A stretch of 40,020 nt of DNA. Source: Ralstonia pickettii. Lineage in GTDB: Bacteria; Pseudomonadota; Gammaproteobacteria; Burkholderiales; Burkholderiaceae. The stretch spans positions 1 through 40,020 of the forward strand of contig NZ_MCGB01000081.1 of NCBI RefSeq assembly GCF_001699815.1, in the 5' to 3' direction. How positions within the stretch are numbered: position 1 is the first letter of the stretch; every line of letters begins with the position of its first letter. Below, in pieces: positions 1 to 10,750 of this stretch. Under the pieces are notes generated by a model. The model was not told the DNA's origin. It saw nothing but the letters and a program-made list of their open reading frames with translations, and did not search any database. The translations under genes and the position numbers were made by a program.

Positions 1-1132
1 ACACGTCCAGCGTGTCGTCCATGCCCAGCATGCGCTTGAGGCCATTCACGCCCCACAGGCACAGCAGGCCGGCGATGATGCCGAGCGCGATCGAACCCAT
101 CGGGCCGACAAAGCCGGCGGCCGGGGTGATGGCCACCAGGCCAGCCACGGCACCCGATGCGGCACCCAGCATCGAAGGCTTGCTCTTGCCGAACCACTCG
201 CCGAAGCTCCACGACAGCACGGCAGCGGCGGTCGCCAGCAGCGTGTTGACGAAGGCCAGCGCGGCGCTGCCGTTGGCTTCCAGGGCCGAGCCGGCGTTGA
301 AGCCGAACCAGCCGAACCAGAGCAGCGAGGCACCGACCATCGTCAGCGTCAGGCTGTGCGGCTTGAGCGCCTCACGGCCAAAGCCGATGCGCTTGCCGAA
401 CAGGAAAGCGCCCACCAGACCCGCCACAGCAGCGTTGATGTGCACCACGGTGCCACCGGCAAAGTCCAGCGCGCCCTTCTGGAACAGCCAACCCGACTTG
501 GCCGTCATCACCTCGGCCGCCTTGGCGTCGGTAAAGCCGTCCGGACCCGGCCAGAACCAGACCATGTGGGCGATCGGCACGTAGCTGAAGGTGAACCACA
601 GCACCACGAACAGCAGCACGGCGGAGAACTTCGCACGCTCGGCGAAAGCACCGATGATCAGAGCGCAGGTAATCGCCGCAAACGCGCCTTGGAAGGCGAA
701 GTACGCGTATTCCGGCACCACCACGCCTTTGCTGAAGGTGGCGGCAACCGAATCGGGCGTCAGACCCTTCAGGAACAGGCGATCCAGCCCGCCGAAGAAC
801 GCGTTGCCCTCGGTAAACGCAAAGCTGTAGCCGTAGATGGCCCACAGGATGATGATGAGCGAGAAGATGCCCATGCACTGCATCAGCACCGACAGCATGT
901 TCTTCTTGCGCACCAGGCCGCCATAGAACAGCGCCAGGCCCGGCAGCGTCATCAAGATGACGAAGGCGGTGGAGACCAGCAGCCACGCCGTGTCGCCCTT
1001 GTTGGGGACGGGCGCAGCAGCGGCGGGCGCAGCGGCAGCTGGAGCAGCTGCGGCGGCTTCGGGCGCCGCTGCGGGCGTGGGTTCGGCGGCCGGTTGCGGC
1101 TCTGCCTTGCGCTTTTTCCAGAAACTAAACAT
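1..1132 (-). CDS. amtB: Ammonium transporter AmtB (3' end cut by window edge)
   Basis: Inner-membrane ammonium channel of the Amt/Mep/Rh family. About 377 residues are visible and the gene runs off the left edge. The Amt core starts near residue 46; the signature DFAGGTVVHINAA lies at about 224-236, with the first twin histidine at 232. Strongly hydrophobic segments follow throughout. The start is the ATG at 1132, because an in-frame stop lies 18 bases upstream. The first 45 residues are odd: a short basic start (MFSFWKKRKAE) and an Ala/Pro-rich stretch, where many proteobacterial AmtB proteins have a cleavable signal peptide. No glnK precedes it; instead a divergent peptidase gene starts 60 bases away, so the two share a small promoter region. 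Confidence 0.95.
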   Translation of the reverse strand, partial: MFSFWKKRKAEPQPAAEPTPAAAPEAAAAAPAAAAPAAAAPVPNKGDTAWLLVSTAFVILMTLPGLALFYGGLVRKKNMLSVLMQCMGIFSLIIILWAIYGYSFAFTEGNAFFGGLDRLFLKGLTPDSVAATFSKGVVVPEYAYFAFQGAFAAITCALIIGAFAERAKFSAVLLFVVLWFTFSYVPIAHMVWFWPGPDGFTDAKAAEVMTAKSGWLFQKGALDFAGGTVVHINAAVAGLVGAFLFGKRIGFGREALKPHSLTLTMVGASLLWFGWFGFNAGSALEANGSAALAFVNTLLATAAAVLSWSFGEWFGKSKPSMLGAASGAVAGLVAITPAAGFVGPMGSIALGIIAGLLCLWGVNGLKRMLGMDDTLDV

Positions 1133-1192
1133 CGTAAAAGGCAGTCTATTTCGCCGTTAGAATCAAGCGTCGAATTTTATCAGACAGCCCTT

Positions 1193-2689
1193 ATGCGCTC
1201 TTCCATGCGAATCGTTTCAAACCGGGCCCGGTCGCGCGTCTGGCAATTGGCCGCGATGGCCTTGGCGGCGGGCCTGCTGGCCGGCCATGTTGGCGCGCAG
1301 GAGCTGGCCGCTGCACCGGGCCGTCCGGTGGCCGCAGCCAGCAGTGCCAAAGTAGGTGCCAGCCAGTCCGACACGCACGAATACAAGCTGCCTAACGGGC
1401 TGCAGTTGATCGTCAAGGAAGACCACCGCGCCCCCACCGTGGCGCACATGGTCTGGTATCACGCCGGCAGCATCGACGAGCACAACGGCACCACGGGTGT
1501 CGCCCACATGCTTGAGCACATGATGTTCAAGGGCACCAAGGCAGTTGGCCCGGGCGAGTTCTCCCGCCGCGTGGCTGCCCTGGGTGGCCGTGAAAACGCC
1601 ATGACAACGCGCGACTTCACGATGTACTTCCAGCAGATCGAGAAATCGCACTTGGCCGATGTGATGGGGCTCGAAGCCGATCGCATGGCCAATCTCCAGC
1701 TGACCGACAAGGAGTTCAAGCCGGAGATGAACGTGGTGAAGGAAGAGCGCCGCATGCGCATCGACGACTCCGCCCGTTCCACTGTCTATGAGCAGATGCT
1801 CGCCACGCTGTTCAATGCCGCGCCGTACCGCAACCCGACCATCGGCTGGCCGGGAGACCTCGACACGATGACGGTGCAGGACGCCCAGAACTGGTACCAC
1901 GCCTGGTACACGCCCAACAACGTCACCGTGATCGTCGCGGGCGATGTGAAACCCGACGAAGTCTTCCGCCTCGCGCAGCGCACCTACGGCAAGCTCAAGC
2001 CGCATGCACTGCCGCGCCGCTATGCGCAGGAGGAGCCCAAGCAGATCGGCGTGAAGCGCATCTGGGTGAAGGCGCCGGCCGAGAATCCGTACGTTGTGCT
2101 GGCCTACAAGGTGCCGCGCCTGAGCGATGTGGAAAAAGACGTCGATCCGTATGCGCTGGAAGTCCTGTCGGCCGTGCTCGATGGCTATGACAACGCGCGC
2201 CTGCCGAGCCAGCTCGTCAAGGGCGAAAAGCGCATCGCCGACGATGTCAACGCCGGCTACGACGGTCTGAACCGCGGTCCGTCGATTTTCCTGATGGACG
2301 GTACGCCCGCCGACGGCCACACCACCGCCGAGATCGAACAGGCGCTGCGCGGGCAGATCGAGCGCATCGCCAAGGAAGGCGTGACCGATGCCGAACTGAA
2401 GCGCGTGAAGGCACAGGTTGTGGCCGCGCAGATCTACAAGCGCGACTCGGTTTTCGGGCAGGGCATGGAGATCGGCATGAACGAGATGAGCGGCCTGTCG
2501 TGGCGCTCCATCGATCGCCAGCTTGAGAAGATCAAGGGCGTGACGTCGGCGCAGATCCAGCACGTGGCGCAGACGTACTTCAGCGAAGACAACCTCGTCG
2601 TCGCCACGCTGCTGCCGCAACCGATCGATCCCAACAAACCGGCGCGCAAGCCCGTTCCCGGCATGCGCGATGAAGGAGGGCTGCGTTGA
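1193..2689 (+). CDS. M16 family zinc metallopeptidase, catalytic subunit
   Basis: Insulinase/pitrilysin-type (M16) peptidase of 498 residues with an N-terminal signal-like segment at about 14-36, so probably periplasmic. The zinc motif HxxEH is present as HMLEH at 105-109, with the expected downstream glutamate-rich segment (VVKEERR). Both the N-terminal M16 domain and the C-terminal M16_C domain are covered. The ATG at 1193 was chosen; an in-frame ATG at 1205 is an alternative. The stop codon overlaps the start of the next M16 gene, so the two are translationally coupled and probably form a heterodimer, as in other bacterial M16B pairs. Substrate unknown. Confidence 0.93.
   Translation: MRSSMRIVSNRARSRVWQLAAMALAAGLLAGHVGAQELAAAPGRPVAAASSAKVGASQSDTHEYKLPNGLQLIVKEDHRAPTVAHMVWYHAGSIDEHNGTTGVAHMLEHMMFKGTKAVGPGEFSRRVAALGGRENAMTTRDFTMYFQQIEKSHLADVMGLEADRMANLQLTDKEFKPEMNVVKEERRMRIDDSARSTVYEQMLATLFNAAPYRNPTIGWPGDLDTMTVQDAQNWYHAWYTPNNVTVIVAGDVKPDEVFRLAQRTYGKLKPHALPRRYAQEEPKQIGVKRIWVKAPAENPYVVLAYKVPRLSDVEKDVDPYALEVLSAVLDGYDNARLPSQLVKGEKRIADDVNAGYDGLNRGPSIFLMDGTPADGHTTAEIEQALRGQIERIAKEGVTDAELKRVKAQVVAAQIYKRDSVFGQGMEIGMNEMSGLSWRSIDRQLEKIKGVTSAQIQHVAQTYFSEDNLVVATLLPQPIDPNKPARKPVPGMRDEGGLR
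2673..2680 (+). promoter_or_regulatory. Strong Shine-Dalgarno deciding the second M16 start
   Basis: The sequence AAGGAGGG lies inside the last codons of the first M16 gene, eight bases before the ATG at 2689. It supports the ATG that overlaps the upstream stop (TGATG) over the in-frame ATG at 2698. Confidence 0.7.
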
Positions 2690-4041
2690 TGCGCGCCATG
2701 TCTCTGACCCTCAAGACGGCGCTGGTCGCCATTGTTGCAGCGGCGGCCCAGAGTGCCCTGGCCGCGCTGCCCATCGAACACTGGACGGCGACCACTGGCG
2801 CGCGCGTGTACTTCGTACCAAGCCCGTCGATTCCGATGCTGGACATCAACCTCGACGTGGATGCGGGTTCGCGCTATGAGCCGGCTGCCAAGGTGGGCCT
2901 GGCCTCCCTCACAGCGGGCATGCTCGACAAGGGCGTCGCGGCGCAGGGCAACGCGCCCGCCCGCGATGAAGCGGCGATTGCCGACGCGTTCGCCGATGTG
3001 GGCGCGAGCTTTGGCGGCGGTGCCGGTGGTGACCGTACGAGCCTGCGCCTGCGCACGCTGTCCGACCCCGTTGAGCGCGGCCCGGCCATCGCGCTGATGA
3101 CGCAGATCATTTCAGCGCCGACCTTTCCGGACGCCGTCCTCGCGCGCGACAAGCAGCGCCTGGTGGCTGCGATCCGCGAATCGTTGACCAAACCGTCGGT
3201 GCTCGCCGAGCGCGCATTCGGCAAGGCCATCTACGGCACGCATCCGTACGGGCAGACCGCTGCGCCGGAAACGGTGGAGAGCATCACGCGCGACGACATC
3301 GTGCGCTACTACCAGGCCAACTACACGGCTAAGCGTGCCGTGGTGACGCTGATCGGCGCGATCAGCCGCCAGGAAGCCGAGGCCATCGCCGAGCAGATCA
3401 CGCGCGGCCTGCCAGCTGATGGCGCCACGCCGCCGGCGCTGCCTGACGTGAAGATGCCGCTGGCCAAGGCGGAGACGATCCGCATTCCGCATCCGGCGCA
3501 GCAGGCGACCATCATCCTCGGGCAACCGGGCATCGCGCGTGGCGACAAGGATTACTTCCCGCTGCTGGTCGGCAACTACGTGCTCGGTGGAGGCGGTTTC
3601 AGTGCGCGGCTGACGAACGAAGTGCGCGAGAAGCGCGGCCTGACGTACAGCATCGGCAGCTACTTCGCGCCCGCCGCGCAGCCCGGTCCGTTCGAACTGG
3701 CACTGCAGACGCGCAAGGACCAGACCGAGGAGGCGCTGGGCGTGGTGCGTGACACCGTTGCCAAGTTCGTCGCCGATGGCCCGACCGACGTGGAGCTAAA
3801 GGCGGCCAAGGACAACCTCGTCAACGGCTTCCCGCTGCGCCTGGACAGCAACCGCAAGCTGCTGGACAACGTGGCCAACATCGGCTGGTACAACCTGCCG
3901 CTCGACTACCTGGATACCTGGACGCAGCGCATCGCGGCTGTCACGCGTGACCAGGTGCGTACGGCATTCCAGCGCGCGCTGCAGCCGCAGACCATGGCGA
4001 CGATCGTTGTGGGTGGTCCGGAGAAGGCCGCCGCGAATTGA
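2689..4041 (+). CDS. M16 family peptidase-like protein, non-catalytic partner
   Basis: A 450-residue M16 protein with a signal peptide (hydrophobic to about residue 25, ALA-A boundary). Where the catalytic partner has HMLEH, this one reads GLASLTAGML, so the zinc ligands are missing and it should not cleave peptides itself. The C-terminal half keeps the M16_C glycine-rich loop and an R-Y type motif (REKRGLTYSIGSY). It starts on the stop codon of the catalytic subunit and ends just before a strong terminator, so the pair makes up a two-gene operon. By analogy with mitochondrial processing peptidase and bacterial M16B pairs, it probably completes the substrate chamber. Confidence 0.92.
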   Translation: MRAMSLTLKTALVAIVAAAAQSALAALPIEHWTATTGARVYFVPSPSIPMLDINLDVDAGSRYEPAAKVGLASLTAGMLDKGVAAQGNAPARDEAAIADAFADVGASFGGGAGGDRTSLRLRTLSDPVERGPAIALMTQIISAPTFPDAVLARDKQRLVAAIRESLTKPSVLAERAFGKAIYGTHPYGQTAAPETVESITRDDIVRYYQANYTAKRAVVTLIGAISRQEAEAIAEQITRGLPADGATPPALPDVKMPLAKAETIRIPHPAQQATIILGQPGIARGDKDYFPLLVGNYVLGGGGFSARLTNEVREKRGLTYSIGSYFAPAAQPGPFELALQTRKDQTEEALGVVRDTVAKFVADGPTDVELKAAKDNLVNGFPLRLDSNRKLLDNVANIGWYNLPLDYLDTWTQRIAAVTRDQVRTAFQRALQPQTMATIVVGGPEKAAAN

Positions 4042-4064
4042 CGCACGGGGTCTTTATCCGAGAA

Positions 4065-4090
4065 ACCGGCGGCATTTCCCGCCGGTTTTT
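4065..4090 (+). terminator. Rho-independent terminator after the M16 pair
   Basis: A perfect 8-bp stem (ACCGGCGG with CCGCCGGT), a 6-base loop and a run of five T. It lies 23 bases after the second M16 stop and before rsmD. Confidence 0.88.
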
Positions 4091-4134
4091 GTTTGCGCTC
4101 GTTTTATGGGGCAACAGCCCCTAAAATCGCGCCC

Positions 4135-5492
<1,358 letters not shown>

Positions 5493-5497
5493 AATGA

Positions 5498-5806
<309 letters not shown>

Positions 5807-5814
5807 GCACACAA

Positions 5815-5842
5815 AAAAGAGACGGCTCTGGCCGTCTCTTTT
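5815..5842. terminator. Bidirectional terminator between ferredoxin and DUF4124 genes
   Basis: A perfect 12-bp stem (AAAAGAGACGGC / GCCGTCTCTTTT) with a TCTG loop. T-runs occur on both strands, matching the convergent genes on either side. Confidence 0.9.
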
Positions 5843-5873
5843 CATTGTGCCTACCGTCTTGTTGGCGGTGCGC

Positions 5874-6509
5874 CTACTGGATTGGCAGCAGATCTTCCGG
5901 CCCTTCGTAGGCATAGCCGGGCTCGCAGACGATGCGGTAGTACGGGTAATGCGGATGCGGGGGGCGCGGCACGATCGGTGTGGGCGCCACAGGTGCTTGC
6001 GCGAACGGCTTCGGGCCATTGCCGGGTTGGCGAAGTGCGCCAGCAGCCGGCGCGGGAGGCTGGCGGATCACCGGCATCGGTGTCGGATAGGGTTGCGGAT
6101 AGGGCAGCGGCCCAACGTAGACGCGATGGCAGTAGCGAACGCCCTCCTGCGCAACCACCACTTTCTGCCGTTGGTCGCGGCGCGCCTGTTCGGCCGCCTG
6201 CGCGGCCATCTGGGCCTCGCGGGCGTCTTCCGCAGCCTGCGCTTTGCGGCGCGCGGTTTCCATCTGCTGCACTTCGGCGGCTTCGGCGCTGGCGCGTTCG
6301 CGGGCAGCCTTCTGGTCGGCGGCGCTGGGCGTGTTGTCGATCAGCGGCACGGGCTTCGCACGCGTACCGCACGGATGGTCGGAATAGGTCGTCTGGCCGT
6401 TCTCGCTGCAGCGATACACCTGTGCGTGCACCGGCAGGCTGGCTGCAAGTCCGAGCGCCAGACCCGCCAGCACGGCGGGGCGTGAGGTCAGTATGGCGAA
6501 CGGTGTCAT
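5874..6509 (-). CDS. DUF4124 domain-containing secreted protein
   Basis: A 211-residue protein with a signal peptide ending at about VHA-Q (residues 28-30). The DUF4124 domain follows directly: VYRCSENGQTTYSDHPC, the usual pattern of a short beta-rich domain with paired cysteines. Residues about 70-120 are Ala/Glu/Arg/Gln-rich and should be helical or coiled coil. The C-terminal half is Pro-rich with two further cysteines (RYCHR and IVCEPG). Probably periplasmic; function unknown. The stop of pth is 24 bases upstream of this gene's start, so the two could be co-transcribed. Confidence 0.85.
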   Translation of the reverse strand: MTPFAILTSRPAVLAGLALGLAASLPVHAQVYRCSENGQTTYSDHPCGTRAKPVPLIDNTPSAADQKAARERASAEAAEVQQMETARRKAQAAEDAREAQMAAQAAEQARRDQRQKVVVAQEGVRYCHRVYVGPLPYPQPYPTPMPVIRQPPAPAAGALRQPGNGPKPFAQAPVAPTPIVPRPPHPHYPYYRIVCEPGYAYEGPEDLLPIQ

Positions 6510-6533
6510 GGCGGTGTCCTCAGTGCTGGCGGA

Positions 6534-7136
6534 TCAGTGTGCGGTATGCAGGCGCATCATCGCTTTCTCGGCGTTGCCGGCAATCAGCTCAGGCAGCGCA
6601 TCGAGGCTCTGGTCGATGGCGCGGTCGATGAGGTCCTGTTCTTCCTTGCGAGGCGCTTTGAGCACGAAGTTGGCGACGTCATGCTGACCGGACGCTGCCG
6701 TGCCCGGCGGCAACAGGTTGCGCGGATGGCCGATGCCAAGGCGCAGCCGCCAGAACTGTTGCGTGGTCAGATGTGCGGCAATGTCCTTCAGGCCGTTGTG
6801 GCCACCGGATCCGCCACCGAGCTTGAGCTTGACGGTGCCGGGCGGCAAATCCAATTCGTCATGCACGACCAGGATTTCATCGGGCATCACCTTGTAGAAG
6901 CGTGCCAGCGCCACGGTGGCCAAGCCGGAGCGGTTCATGAAGGTTTGCGGCTGGAGCAGCCACACCTCGTTGCCCCAAAGGTTGGCGCGGGCTGCATAGC
7001 CGTGGAAGCGCGTCTCGTTGCGCAGCGTCACGTTGCCCATGCGCGCGAGTTGGTCGACCAGCCAGAAGCCGGCGTTGTGTCGTGTCGCCGCATATTCGGC
7101 GCCCGGATTGCCGAGGCCGACGATGAGTTTGATCAT
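6534..7136 (-). CDS. pth: Peptidyl-tRNA hydrolase
   Basis: Releases peptides from stalled peptidyl-tRNA so that tRNA can be reused; cytoplasmic. The 200 residues match the family. Key residues are visible: N10 in GLGNPG, the catalytic H20 in TRHNAG, N68 in FMNRSG and D93 in HDELD. The start is the ATG at 7136; the frame stays open further upstream but without a family match. It lies downstream of rplY, the usual order in proteobacteria, but a terminator separates the two, so it probably also has its own promoter between 7137 and 7235. Confidence 0.97.
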   Translation of the reverse strand: MIKLIVGLGNPGAEYAATRHNAGFWLVDQLARMGNVTLRNETRFHGYAARANLWGNEVWLLQPQTFMNRSGLATVALARFYKVMPDEILVVHDELDLPPGTVKLKLGGGSGGHNGLKDIAAHLTTQQFWRLRLGIGHPRNLLPPGTAASGQHDVANFVLKAPRKEEQDLIDRAIDQSLDALPELIAGNAEKAMMRLHTAH

Positions 7137-7239
7137 GCGATTCGTATCAGTGTCAGGTGCAGGAAGCGCCCCTTGATCGTACAAGCATAGCTGCTTTCTA
7201 CAGCCTGGAGACGGGGCGGCTCGGGCCGCTCAGGCAGAA

Positions 7240-7275
7240 AAAAAGCCCGGCGAGACAGGCTCGGCGGGCTTTTTT
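7240..7275 (-). terminator. Terminator after rplY
   Basis: A stem of about ten base pairs with one mismatch (CTCGGCGGGC against GCCCGGCGAG) with A/T-runs on both sides. On the minus strand it ends in a run of T and lies about 30 bases past the rplY stop. Confidence 0.8.
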
Positions 7276-7305
7276 CGCTCGCACCGAAGTGCGAGGTGCG
7301 GCAAC

Positions 7306-7932
7306 TTAGGCTGCCGGCTTGTCTTCGCCTGCAGCAGCAGCGCCTTCTTCGGCGGCAGCGGACTTCTCGCCAGCCGGCACGCTGATGTTGGCAACAGCCG
7401 GGTTCTCATCGCCACCGTGGGTGAGGATGGTCACGCCCTTCGGCAGCTTGAGGTCAGCGATGTGCAGGGTCTGGCCGATTTCCAGCGTACCCAGATCCAC
7501 TTCGATGAACTCCGGCAGGTCGGCCGGCAGGCACGACACTTCGACGTCGTTCAGGATGTGGTTCACGATGCCGTGGCCCAGCTTCACGCCCGGTGCGGTT
7601 TCCTGGTTCAGGAAGTGCAGCGGCACCTTGACGTGGATCTTTTCCTTGGCCGACACGCGTTGGAAGTCGACGTGCAGAACCAGTTGCTTGAACGGGTGCA
7701 GTTGGAAGTCACGCAGCAGCGCCTTTTCAACCTTGCCAGCCACTTCGATGTCGAGGATCGACGAGTGGAAGGCTTCCTTCTTCAGCGCGTGGTACAGCGC
7801 GTTGTGATCGAGTTCGATCAGCTTCGGCTCGGCGCCAGCGCCGTAAATGATGGCCGGGGTCTTGCCGGAATTGCGCAGGCGGCGGCTCGCACCAGTGCCC
7901 TGAACGCTACGCTCGAAAGCGACAACTTTCAT
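7306..7932 (-). CDS. rplY: 50S ribosomal protein L25 / general stress protein Ctc
   Basis: Binds 5S rRNA in the large subunit. At 208 residues it is the long Ctc/TL5 form: an N-terminal L25 domain (about 1-92, with [15 protein letters not shown] near the start) and a C-terminal beta domain (about 93-185). It ends in an Ala/Glu-rich tail ([14 protein letters not shown]). It lies downstream of prs with a 152-base gap. That gap contains AT-rich sequence (GAATTATAACAG), which could hold its own promoter. Confidence 0.97.
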   Translation of the reverse strand: MKVVAFERSVQGTGASRRLRNSGKTPAIIYGAGAEPKLIELDHNALYHALKKEAFHSSILDIEVAGKVEKALLRDFQLHPFKQLVLHVDFQRVSAKEKIHVKVPLHFLNQETAPGVKLGHGIVNHILNDVEVSCLPADLPEFIEVDLGTLEIGQTLHIADLKLPKGVTILTHGGDENPAVANISVPAGEKSAAAEEGAAAAGEDKPAA

Positions 7933-8084
7933 GATTGCTCCAAACGAAAAAGACGACTCGCGACCAAGCCGTCTGGTGAACGGAGCGCCATATTGCGCCC
8001 CGCAGACACCGCAGAAGAGCCGTCTAACCGACGTTTTCTGCAGTAAAGCCTTGAATTATAACAGTAAGCCGCTCGGGTGCCGAA

Positions 8085-9035
8085 TTATTCAGCAAACAGC
8101 GACATGATCGAATCACCGCGCACGATGCGGGTGAAGGTCTCGGCCAGCAGCGGCGCGGTCGAGAGTTGGCGGATCTTGCCGCACTTGATGGCGTCTTCGC
8201 GCAGCGGGATGGTATCGGTCACGACCACTTCGTCGAGCGCCGAGTCTGCAATGCGGGCGGCCGCACCACCCGACAGCACCGGGTGCGTGCAATACGAGAA
8301 CACTTGCTTGGCACCGCGTTCCTTGAGTACCTGCGCGGCTTTGCACAGCGTGCCGCCGGTGTCGATCATGTCGTCCATGATCACGCAGTTGCGGCCGTCG
8401 ACTTCACCGATGATGTTCATCACCTCGGCGACGTTGGCTTTCGGGCGACGTTTGTCGATGATCGCCAGATCCACGCCGAGTTGCTTGGCCAGTGCACGTG
8501 CACGCACGACACCGCCGACGTCGGGTGATACCACCAGCAGGTCTTCGTAGTTCTTCTTGCGCAGGTCTTCGAGCAGGATCGGCGACGCGTAGATGTTGTC
8601 GACCGGGATATCGAAGAAGCCTTGGATCTGGTCGGCGTGGAGGTCCATCGTCAGCACGCGTTCGACGCCGGCGACCTCTAGCATGTTGGCCACGACCTTG
8701 GCCGTGATCGCCACACGCGCCGAACGCGGGCGACGGTCCTGGCGGGCATAGCCGAAGTAGGGGATGGCGGCCGTGATGCGGCGCGCAGACGCACGCTTGA
8801 GCGCATCGACCATCACCATCAATTCCATCAGGTTGTCGTTGGTCGGGGCGCAGGTGGATTGCAGGATGAATACGTGCTTGCCGCGCACGTTTTCCTGGAT
8901 CTCGACCTGGACTTCACCATCGGAGAATCGGCCGACGAGGGCCTTGCCTAGCGGAATGCCTAGGTGCTTGACGACAGCTTCGGCGAGTTTCGGGTTGGCG
9001 TTGCCGGTAAAAACCATCAAGCCTTCGCTGCTCAT
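8085..9035 (-). CDS. prs: Ribose-phosphate pyrophosphokinase (PRPP synthetase)
   Basis: Makes PRPP from ribose 5-phosphate and ATP for purine, pyrimidine, histidine, tryptophan and NAD synthesis. The 316-residue length is that of class I enzymes. The PRPP-binding motif is at 219-230 ([12 protein letters not shown]). The flexible-loop motif YARQDRR is at 96-102, and the metal-binding histidine lies in [12 protein letters not shown] at about 130-141. It sits between rplY and tRNA-Gln/ispE, the classic lolB-ispE-tRNA-prs-rplY-pth order. The tRNA gene lies 80 bases upstream, so the two may come from one transcript that is processed at the tRNA. Confidence 0.98.
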   Translation of the reverse strand: MSSEGLMVFTGNANPKLAEAVVKHLGIPLGKALVGRFSDGEVQVEIQENVRGKHVFILQSTCAPTNDNLMELMVMVDALKRASARRITAAIPYFGYARQDRRPRSARVAITAKVVANMLEVAGVERVLTMDLHADQIQGFFDIPVDNIYASPILLEDLRKKNYEDLLVVSPDVGGVVRARALAKQLGVDLAIIDKRRPKANVAEVMNIIGEVDGRNCVIMDDMIDTGGTLCKAAQVLKERGAKQVFSYCTHPVLSGGAAARIADSALDEVVVTDTIPLREDAIKCGKIRQLSTAPLLAETFTRIVRGDSIMSLFAE

Positions 9036-9115
9036 CGGGGCACCTGTTTTTCGACTTCAGACGCGCCGGTCAGTTAACACCAACCGGGCTATTGCTGGAA
9101 ATATGAGGAAGAAAA

Positions 9116-9192
9116 TGGCAGGGGCGGAAGGATTCGAACCTACGCATGCCGGAATCAAAATCCGGTGCCTTAACCAGCTTGGCGACGCCCCT
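9116..9192 (-). tRNA. tRNA-Gln (anticodon TTG)
   Basis: A 77-base tRNA on the minus strand with CCA encoded. The acceptor stem pairs AGGGGCG with CGCCCCT, followed by discriminator G. The anticodon arm is a 5-bp stem CCGGA/TCCGG around the 7-base loop TTTTGAT, giving anticodon TTG, which reads CAA and CAG (Gln). The T-arm has GGTTCGAATCC. It lies between prs and ispE, its usual position in beta- and gamma-proteobacteria. Confidence 0.97.
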
Positions 9193-9242
9193 ACACAACC
9201 TATCGGTTACCGCCTCCATTGCAGAAGCGATAACAGCAAACT

Positions 9243-10112
9243 TTACACAGCAAATCTTGCGAGCGGGTGATGCGTCAGACCTGCCGCACACCGACCTTCC
9301 CATTCGGAAGGCACCTGATCCGCCACCGCTTGCGCATGCTCAACGTTGTCGAACGGAGCAAATACGCAGGCGCCGGATCCGGTCATTCTTGCCAGAGGGC
9401 TGAACTGACGCAGCCAGACAAGTGCTCGGGCGATTTCGCCGTATTTCCTTTCCGCCACCGCTTGTAGATCGTTGCGACCGTAAGCGAAAACAATTTGTTG
9501 GTCAGGAAAGTCCGTAATTATGGTGAGTGGCGTATCGCGTGTCAACCCTTCATCTGAAAAAATTGCAGGGGTGGGCACATGCACGCGTGGGTGAATCACC
9601 ACGAACGCAGCCGGCGGCAGCGTGATGGGCGTGAGTTTTTCGCCGATCCCCTCGGCGAAGGCGTTCTGGCCGAATACAAAGAAGGGCACGTCGGCGCCGA
9701 GCTTGAGGCCGATCTTCATCAGTTGCGCGCGCGGCAGATCAAGGCCCCAAAGGCGATTGAGCGCGAGCAGCGTGGTGGCGGCATCAGACGAGCCACCACC
9801 AAGGCCTCCGCCCATCGGCAGGCGTTTCTCGATGGCGATGTCGACGCCGTAGGTGCAGCCGGTTTCCGCTTGCAGCAGGCGCGCGGCGCGGATCACAAGG
9901 TCGTCATCGGCGGGCACGCCGAGGATGTCGGTGGTGCGCACGAGGCGGCGGTCGGGGCGGCGCGCGAAATGCAGCGTGTCGCTCCAGTCGATCAACTGGA
10001 AGACGGTTTGCAGCAGGTGGTAGCCATCGGGCCGGCGGCCGACTACATGCAGGAAGAGATTGAGCTTGGCAGGCGCGGGGCAATCACGCAGCTCGACGGG
10101 GGCGGAAGACAT
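9243..10112 (-). CDS. ispE: 4-diphosphocytidyl-2-C-methyl-D-erythritol kinase
   Basis: GHMP kinase of the MEP isoprenoid pathway; phosphorylates CDP-ME at the 2-hydroxyl. The 289 residues cover the full family. The substrate motif [10 protein letters not shown] is at 14-23 with K16. The glycine-rich ATP loop [14 protein letters not shown] is at 99-112, and the catalytic aspartate is in GADVPFF at about residue 149. The third GHMP motif is [10 protein letters not shown]. The start lies 14 bases past the lolB stop, so lolB-ispE is an operon, and tRNA-Gln follows 50 bases after its stop. Confidence 0.97.
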   Translation of the reverse strand: MSSAPVELRDCPAPAKLNLFLHVVGRRPDGYHLLQTVFQLIDWSDTLHFARRPDRRLVRTTDILGVPADDDLVIRAARLLQAETGCTYGVDIAIEKRLPMGGGLGGGSSDAATTLLALNRLWGLDLPRAQLMKIGLKLGADVPFFVFGQNAFAEGIGEKLTPITLPPAAFVVIHPRVHVPTPAIFSDEGLTRDTPLTIITDFPDQQIVFAYGRNDLQAVAERKYGEIARALVWLRQFSPLARMTGSGACVFAPFDNVEHAQAVADQVPSEWEGRCAAGLTHHPLARFAV

Positions 10113-10126
10113 GGCGAAGCGAGGCG

Positions 10127-10750
10127 TTACTGGTCGAGCACGAGCCGCACCGAGAGCGGGCCGTTGGTGCCCTGCGGGCGATCAAGATCGAGCCGGCGGA
10201 TGCCGACCTTGGCACCATCGGTGTTGTTGCCGTCGTCAGTCCAGGCGACGTAGTGGACAGTCCAGCCGTTCTGCTCGATGGTTTCGGGGCGCGATTGCGC
10301 ATCGCGTGCCACGCGTGCCGGTGTGCCGGGCGCGGGGCGGGCGCGCAGCCAGTCGCGCAAGCCGGAGACCGGCAGCGAAAAGCCGAGCGCATCCTGCATC
10401 AGCGTGTCGACCTCGGGGGCGCGGCGAGGCGGCTGGTTCGGCAGTTCGAGCGTGGCGCCCTGGTTGCTTTGGCTGACGATGGCAAGCGTCTGGCCCAGCG
10501 GCGACATCAACTCAAGCTGCACGTCGGGTCCGCGCTCGCGCCACAGGAAGCTGCCGACGGCGCTTTGCTCGGCGTTGTTTTGCGTGTAACGGGCCGAGAA
10601 GCGACCTTGATAACGCGTGATGTTGGTATCGGCGTCTTGTGTGCCAGCGAAGAGATCGTTGGCTGGCCGCAAGCTTGCGCAGCCGCTGAACAGCGCGCAG
10701 CCAGCGCCGAGCATCAGCGCGCCAAGCGCGTGCGCGAACCGCATTGCCAT
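10127..10750 (-). CDS. lolB: Outer-membrane lipoprotein insertion factor LolB
   Basis: Accepts lipoproteins from LolA and inserts them into the outer membrane. At 207 residues it matches the family. A signal peptide ends in a lipobox-like FSGC with C24 as the likely lipidated residue; Phe at -3 is less usual than Leu. The LolB core includes the YQGRFSARY and GSFLWRE segments. The ATG at 10750 overlaps the stop of the TPR gene (TGATG), so it is translationally coupled; an ATG at 10744 is an alternative. Followed directly by ispE. Confidence 0.93.

Noticed and set aside
356-1192. Upstream extension of the first M16 gene by 279 codons
   Set aside because: This part overlaps amtB on the other strand; the signal-like segment and family match begin after 1193.
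1217-2620. Long open frame (467 codons) on the minus strand opposite the first M16 peptidase
   Set aside because: His/Arg-rich product without family features; it is the complement of a well-supported gene and reflects high GC.
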